A stretch of DNA of 64,000 bases, from contig JALCCG010000006.1 of NCBI GenBank assembly GCA_023212695.1, forward strand, positions 159,065 to 223,064. Direction: 5' to 3'. A program made the translations under genes and the position numbers. Within the stretch, counting starts at the first letter, position 1, and the number at the start of each line of letters is the position of its first letter. Below the pieces are notes generated by a model that ran no database searches, was not told where the DNA came from, and saw nothing but the letters and a program-made list of their open reading frames with translations. This document shows, in pieces, positions 61,528 through 64,000 of the stretch. Origin of the DNA: Sporisorium sorghi. Lineage: Eukaryota; Basidiomycota; Ustilaginomycetes; Ustilaginales; Ustilaginaceae.

Positions 61528-62259
61528 ATGTTGATGCCTATTTTGCAAGTGAACTCAGAGGATATACCTGAATTTGTGATCGTCTGCGGCGATCCGAAAC
61601 GTGCGGAGACGATTTCCCGTAAGCTCACAGGTGCGCGCGAGCTGGCATTCAGCCGCGAGTACCGCACTTTTGTGGGGAGCTACGAAGGCATTGAGCTGGC
61701 GGTCACCAGCCACGGCGTTGGATGTCCGGGAGCTGCGGTTTGTTTCGAGGAGCTGATCCGCGCTGGAGCGAAGACACTCATTCGCGTGGGCACCGCCGGA
61801 TCCTACCGGGCGGATACCCCTGCGGGAAGCCTTGTGGTCAGCACCGCTGCGATCCGTACGGACGGGCTGACGAAGCAGCTGGTGCCGGACGGCTTCCCTG
61901 CGGTCGCGGACAGCCAGGTTGCGGAGGCGCTGTACGAAACAGCGCTTGCGATCGGCGAAGGCGTGGTGCGCAAGGGAATTACGGTCACGCTGGACGTGTT
62001 CTTTAACGGCGTTGAAGAAGTGCCGCACCAGAAATATAAAGCGGCCGGGGCACTGGGTGTAGAGATGGAAATTGCGGCATTGTATGTCGTTGCAGCCATC
62101 CGCGGCGTTCGTGCTGGCGCAATCGTGGCGATGGACGGCTTTGCCGATGCCGATCTGGCGGCCGAGTACGATCCGAACACCAACGTAGTTGCCGACGCAG
62201 TGGAACGCGAGATTAACACGGCCTTGCAAGCTGTGGTGAAGCTGGCGAAGCAAGGGTAG
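61528..62259 (+). CDS. Nucleoside phosphorylase-I family (uridine/purine phosphorylase)
   Basis: 243 residues from ATG 61528 (AAGGAG upstream). Cleaves nucleosides with phosphate to base and (deoxy)ribose-1-phosphate. Motifs: EFVIVCGDPKRAETIS, SREYRTFVGSYEGIELAVTSHGVGCPGAAVCFEELIRAGAKTLIRVGTAGSYR and YKAAGALGVEMEIAALYVVAAIRGVRAGAIVAMDG. A purine/uridine assignment is not possible from motifs. It closes the import-and-catabolism unit that begins at the binding protein. Confidence 0.9.
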   Translation: MLMPILQVNSEDIPEFVIVCGDPKRAETISRKLTGARELAFSREYRTFVGSYEGIELAVTSHGVGCPGAAVCFEELIRAGAKTLIRVGTAGSYRADTPAGSLVVSTAAIRTDGLTKQLVPDGFPAVADSQVAEALYETALAIGEGVVRKGITVTLDVFFNGVEEVPHQKYKAAGALGVEMEIAALYVVAAIRGVRAGAIVAMDGFADADLAAEYDPNTNVVADAVEREINTALQAVVKLAKQG

Positions 62260-62269
62260 TGGGTAAGAT

Positions 62270-62314
62270 AAAAAGCCGATTTCCCGAGAGAGCTTAGGGA
62301 AATCGGCTTTTTAT
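62270..62314. terminator. Bidirectional terminator
   Basis: AAAAAGCCGATTTCCC pairs with GGGAAATCGGCTTTTT, flanked by A- and T-runs. Confidence 0.9.
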
Positions 62315-62334
62315 TTGTGCGTGAAGGCAGGCGG

Positions 62335-62419
62335 CCCGGGCGCCTGCGGCCCGTGCAAGTCCCAAATAGGGACTTTGCATCGCCAAGTCCGGGCGCCCAC
62401 AGCCCGAACCCCGCGGCCG
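62335..62419. repeat. GC-rich repeat segment beside the dinB-like gene
   Basis: CGCCTGCGGCCCGTGCA at 62341-62357 recurs exactly at 62464-62480 inside the 3' part of the dinB-like gene. TGCAAGTCCC pairs with GGGACTTTGCA (62354-62379). The segment is far GC-richer than its surroundings and looks like a duplicated or mobile hairpin element. Confidence 0.5.
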
Positions 62420-62890
62420 TTACTGTTTTGCCGGCTGCACAGTGAAGAAAGGGACCTTCGCAACGCCTGCGGCCCGTGCATAAGTAAACAGCTGCCCCTT
62501 ATGGTGGATTTCATGGTCCACCATGCTGCCCAGCCATACTGATCCAGGGGCTGCAAATCCGTTAAAATCGAGCGGTTTCTCCAGCTCCGCATTCGACAAT
62601 TCCGCATAAGCGGCTGTTGTAGCATCGGTTGAAGCTTGGACGATATTTCTAATGTCCTCAATCGTTTCGAACTGGGTAGAGATAGAAGGTGGAGAGAAGG
62701 TGCCATTTTTGATAGACAGCAGGAACATCTCGGAGGAGGTGGCAATGTGAACAGCCAATGCACCCAAAGTGTAGGCATCCTGCCAAGGTTTATAATCTAA
62801 ATGCTCAGTGTGTACATCCTCCAGCAGTTGATTGAGTACCGTGCGATGCTTGCGCCACCGTTCGAATTGTTGCTGACCTTCATGACTCAT
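62420..62890 (-). CDS. DinB/YfiT-family protein (second copy)
   Basis: 156 residues with metal-ligand histidines in LAVHIATSSEMF and VDHEIHHKGQL, and the typical aromatic helix LDYKPWQDAYTLGAL. Role unknown; family members include metal-dependent thiol transferases. It is not closely similar to the DinB protein at 41943. Confidence 0.88.
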   Translation of the reverse strand: MSHEGQQQFERWRKHRTVLNQLLEDVHTEHLDYKPWQDAYTLGALAVHIATSSEMFLLSIKNGTFSPPSISTQFETIEDIRNIVQASTDATTAAYAELSNAELEKPLDFNGFAAPGSVWLGSMVDHEIHHKGQLFTYARAAGVAKVPFFTVQPAKQ

Positions 62891-63184
62891 GATTTAACCT
62901 CCTTGATCGATGATAGAATATAGAACTTGGGAACTGCGATTTATGGTGCCAGTACTTGTAAACAGTTCGTCAAGAGATACGGGAATCCTTCCCGATCGGG
63001 AGCAGCTTACGCAAAATTGGAGGATGAACACGACTCTCGATATACTTGATCTGAGCGTAAGGATTGTATTTCATTTCTTCACCTCTGTTTTAAATTAGTT
63101 TGAATGATGAACTACGACGTAGCGTGATGGTCAAGAAAATAGCTGTTGCGAAAATTAAATCGGCGATATATACTAAACTCAATA
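62891..63184. other. Intergenic stretch without a supported gene
   Basis: Holds the upstream region of the dinB-like gene and then the tetR-like gene. Short frames here, on either strand, are under 65 residues, lack ribosome sites and have no recognisable domain. No other structure was seen. Confidence 0.6.
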
Positions 63185-63203
63185 GTAATTGGTTAATCAA
63201 TAA
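63185..63203. promoter_or_regulatory. Probable TetR operator 1 (own promoter)
   Basis: GTAATTGGTTAATCAATAA, matching operator 2 at 17 of 19 positions, with an inner ATTG/CAAT dyad. It lies 57 bases before the tetR-like start. Confidence 0.65.
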
Positions 63204-63259
63204 CGAATGAATACAAGTGATTGTCCAGAAGTTAAAGTTAAAGTGAAAGGGAGGTCGGT

Positions 63260-63781
63260 ATGATGGCCAGAGCTTCAACCTCTGTCAATCGGCGGAATGA
63301 TATCGTCGCAGCAGCCATTGAGGTGTTTGCCGAGATCGGGTACTATCGCGCGACCACGGCTCAGGTAGCCGAGCGTGCGGCTATATCCCAGCCTTATGTC
63401 TATCGCTTCTTCACCAAGGAGTCACTGCTTGTAGAGTCGTTGTCTGTCTCCTGGAAGCGCATCGTGCAAGCATTTCAAGTGGTGATTGATTCATCTGCAC
63501 CTGAGGAACTGGAATCGGGATTGATCCGGGCTTACGAAGGGATCATGCAATCCTATCGCAGTGAAATACTGCTGCAGATGCAGGCACAGACGATTCAGGA
63601 TGCACCCATCCGCGAAGCGATGCAGCAGGGGATTAATGAGATACGGGATCTGGTTGGAAATGCCTTTGTGTCAGCAGGTTTTGAAGACGCAGATAAGAAA
63701 ATCTCCGATTTTCTGGCGCGGGGCATGTTGTGTAATGCAGCGATGGCCATGGATATGCCGGATTTAATGCCCAAAAAATAA
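63260..63781 (+). CDS. TetR-family transcriptional regulator
   Basis: 173 residues from ATG 63260 (AAAGGGAGGT upstream). N-terminal HTH: RNDIVAAAIEVFAEIGYYRATTAQVAERAAISQPYVYRFFTKESLL. The C-terminal half is the helical ligand domain (AYEGIMQSYRSEILLQMQAQTIQDAPIREAMQQGINEIRDLVGNAF). A 19-base sequence upstream recurs before the next gene, so it likely represses itself and that gene. Confidence 0.93.
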   Translation: MMARASTSVNRRNDIVAAAIEVFAEIGYYRATTAQVAERAAISQPYVYRFFTKESLLVESLSVSWKRIVQAFQVVIDSSAPEELESGLIRAYEGIMQSYRSEILLQMQAQTIQDAPIREAMQQGINEIRDLVGNAFVSAGFEDADKKISDFLARGMLCNAAMAMDMPDLMPKK

Positions 63782-63870
63782 AGCATGCTCAGGCGCTTTT
63801 TTAGTGCCACACCGCGTATGATGGAAGTTGTATGCGCGGTGCAGGAAGAGCATGATATTTTTCAGTAATT

Positions 63871-63889
63871 GTAATTGATCAATCAATAA
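63871..63889. promoter_or_regulatory. Probable TetR operator 2 (before the last gene)
   Basis: GTAATTGATCAATCAATAA, 28 bases before the start of the truncated gene; shares 17 of 19 bases with operator 1. Confidence 0.65.
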
Positions 63890-63916
63890 TATAACTGAAT
63901 AAAAGGAGAGATTTAT

Positions 63917-64000
63917 ATGCAAAAAGCGATTGTATTGGGTGCAACAGGTGGCGTAGGAGCTCCATTGACAGCAGAGCTGATTGAGCGTGGAATCGAGACG
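63917..64000 (+). CDS. NAD(P)-binding Rossmann-fold protein (3' end outside window)
   Basis: Only the first 28 codons are in the window. ATG 63917 follows AAAAGGAGAG. The start reads KAIVLGATGGVGAPLTAELI, a GxTGxVG-type dinucleotide-binding motif of NAD-dependent epimerase/dehydratase and NmrA-like proteins. Probably regulated by the TetR protein upstream. Exact family unknown because of truncation. Confidence 0.75.
   Translation, partial: MQKAIVLGATGGVGAPLTAELIERGIET

Noticed and set aside
62910..63278. Two small frames before the tetR-like gene, on both strands
   Set aside because: Both about 62 residues, without ribosome sites or family features; the minus one overlaps the tetR start.

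Overview
The window looks like a chromosomal segment of a Paenibacillus-type, spore-forming Firmicute. The basis is moderate GC (about half, lower in the CRISPR/accessory part), strong AGGAGG-type ribosome sites with frequent TTG/GTG starts, a YheC/D-type spore-coat ATP-grasp protein, an S-layer-homology (SLH) protein, a LytR-CpsA-Psr protein and many sugar and nucleoside ABC transporters. No rRNA or tRNA gene was seen. The species is inferred, not proven.

Bases 1-4820: the end of a thiamine operon (tenA cut by the window edge, thiM, thiD, thiE, coupled by short overlaps), then a dicarboxylate/amino-acid symporter. ThiD carries a roughly 130-residue His/Glu-rich insertion. Bases 5039-9341: accessory genes. 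These are a small secreted Cys protein, a WXG100-like polymorphic toxin with its probable immunity gene, a divergent XRE repressor, and a TPR/HTH regulator of RRNPP type whose stop codon overlaps the start of a 40-residue exported propeptide, a probable quorum-sensing pair.

Bases 9573-23243: a complete type I-C CRISPR-Cas locus, cas3-cas5c-cas8c-cas7c-cas4-cas1-cas2 in tight overlap, flanked by two long arrays in the same orientation (38 visible repeats plus probably one under an N gap, and 39 repeats). cas8c contains an in-frame internal ribosome site and TTG start that would give a Cas11c small subunit. Both leaders carry the same dyad with identical spacing. The trailer end of each array contains the repeat type of the other array, and two spacers of array 2 share nearly the same seed.

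Bases 23644-31007: a small exported protein, a cyclic-nucleotide-domain/PrsW-protease/zinc-ribbon fusion, a bacterial Yellow/major-royal-jelly-like protein, a short pyruvate kinase, an AraC regulator and an LCP protein. Bases 31117-38244: a sugar-catabolic regulon. A LacI repressor and its target operon (lipoprotein binding protein, two permeases, two VOC proteins, an SDR and a ThuA-like protein) share a perfect AACACGTGTT operator core.

Bases 38364-49101: small independent units. These are a TipA-like MerR activator with a 19-bp-spacer promoter, an HxlR repressor divergent from an aldo/keto reductase, a second reductase, DinB and CYTH proteins, a CAP-domain exported protein, the spore ATP-grasp protein, a small membrane protein, a YjbR/MmcQ protein, a GH19-like chitinase and a MATE exporter. 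Bases 49113-64000: a MalT-like LuxR regulator divergent from a 1305-residue RCC1/SLH surface protein, a BmpA/NupOPQ-type nucleoside uptake operon followed by a sulfite-oxidase-fold enzyme and a nucleoside phosphorylase, a second DinB protein, and a TetR repressor whose probable operator recurs before the truncated last gene.
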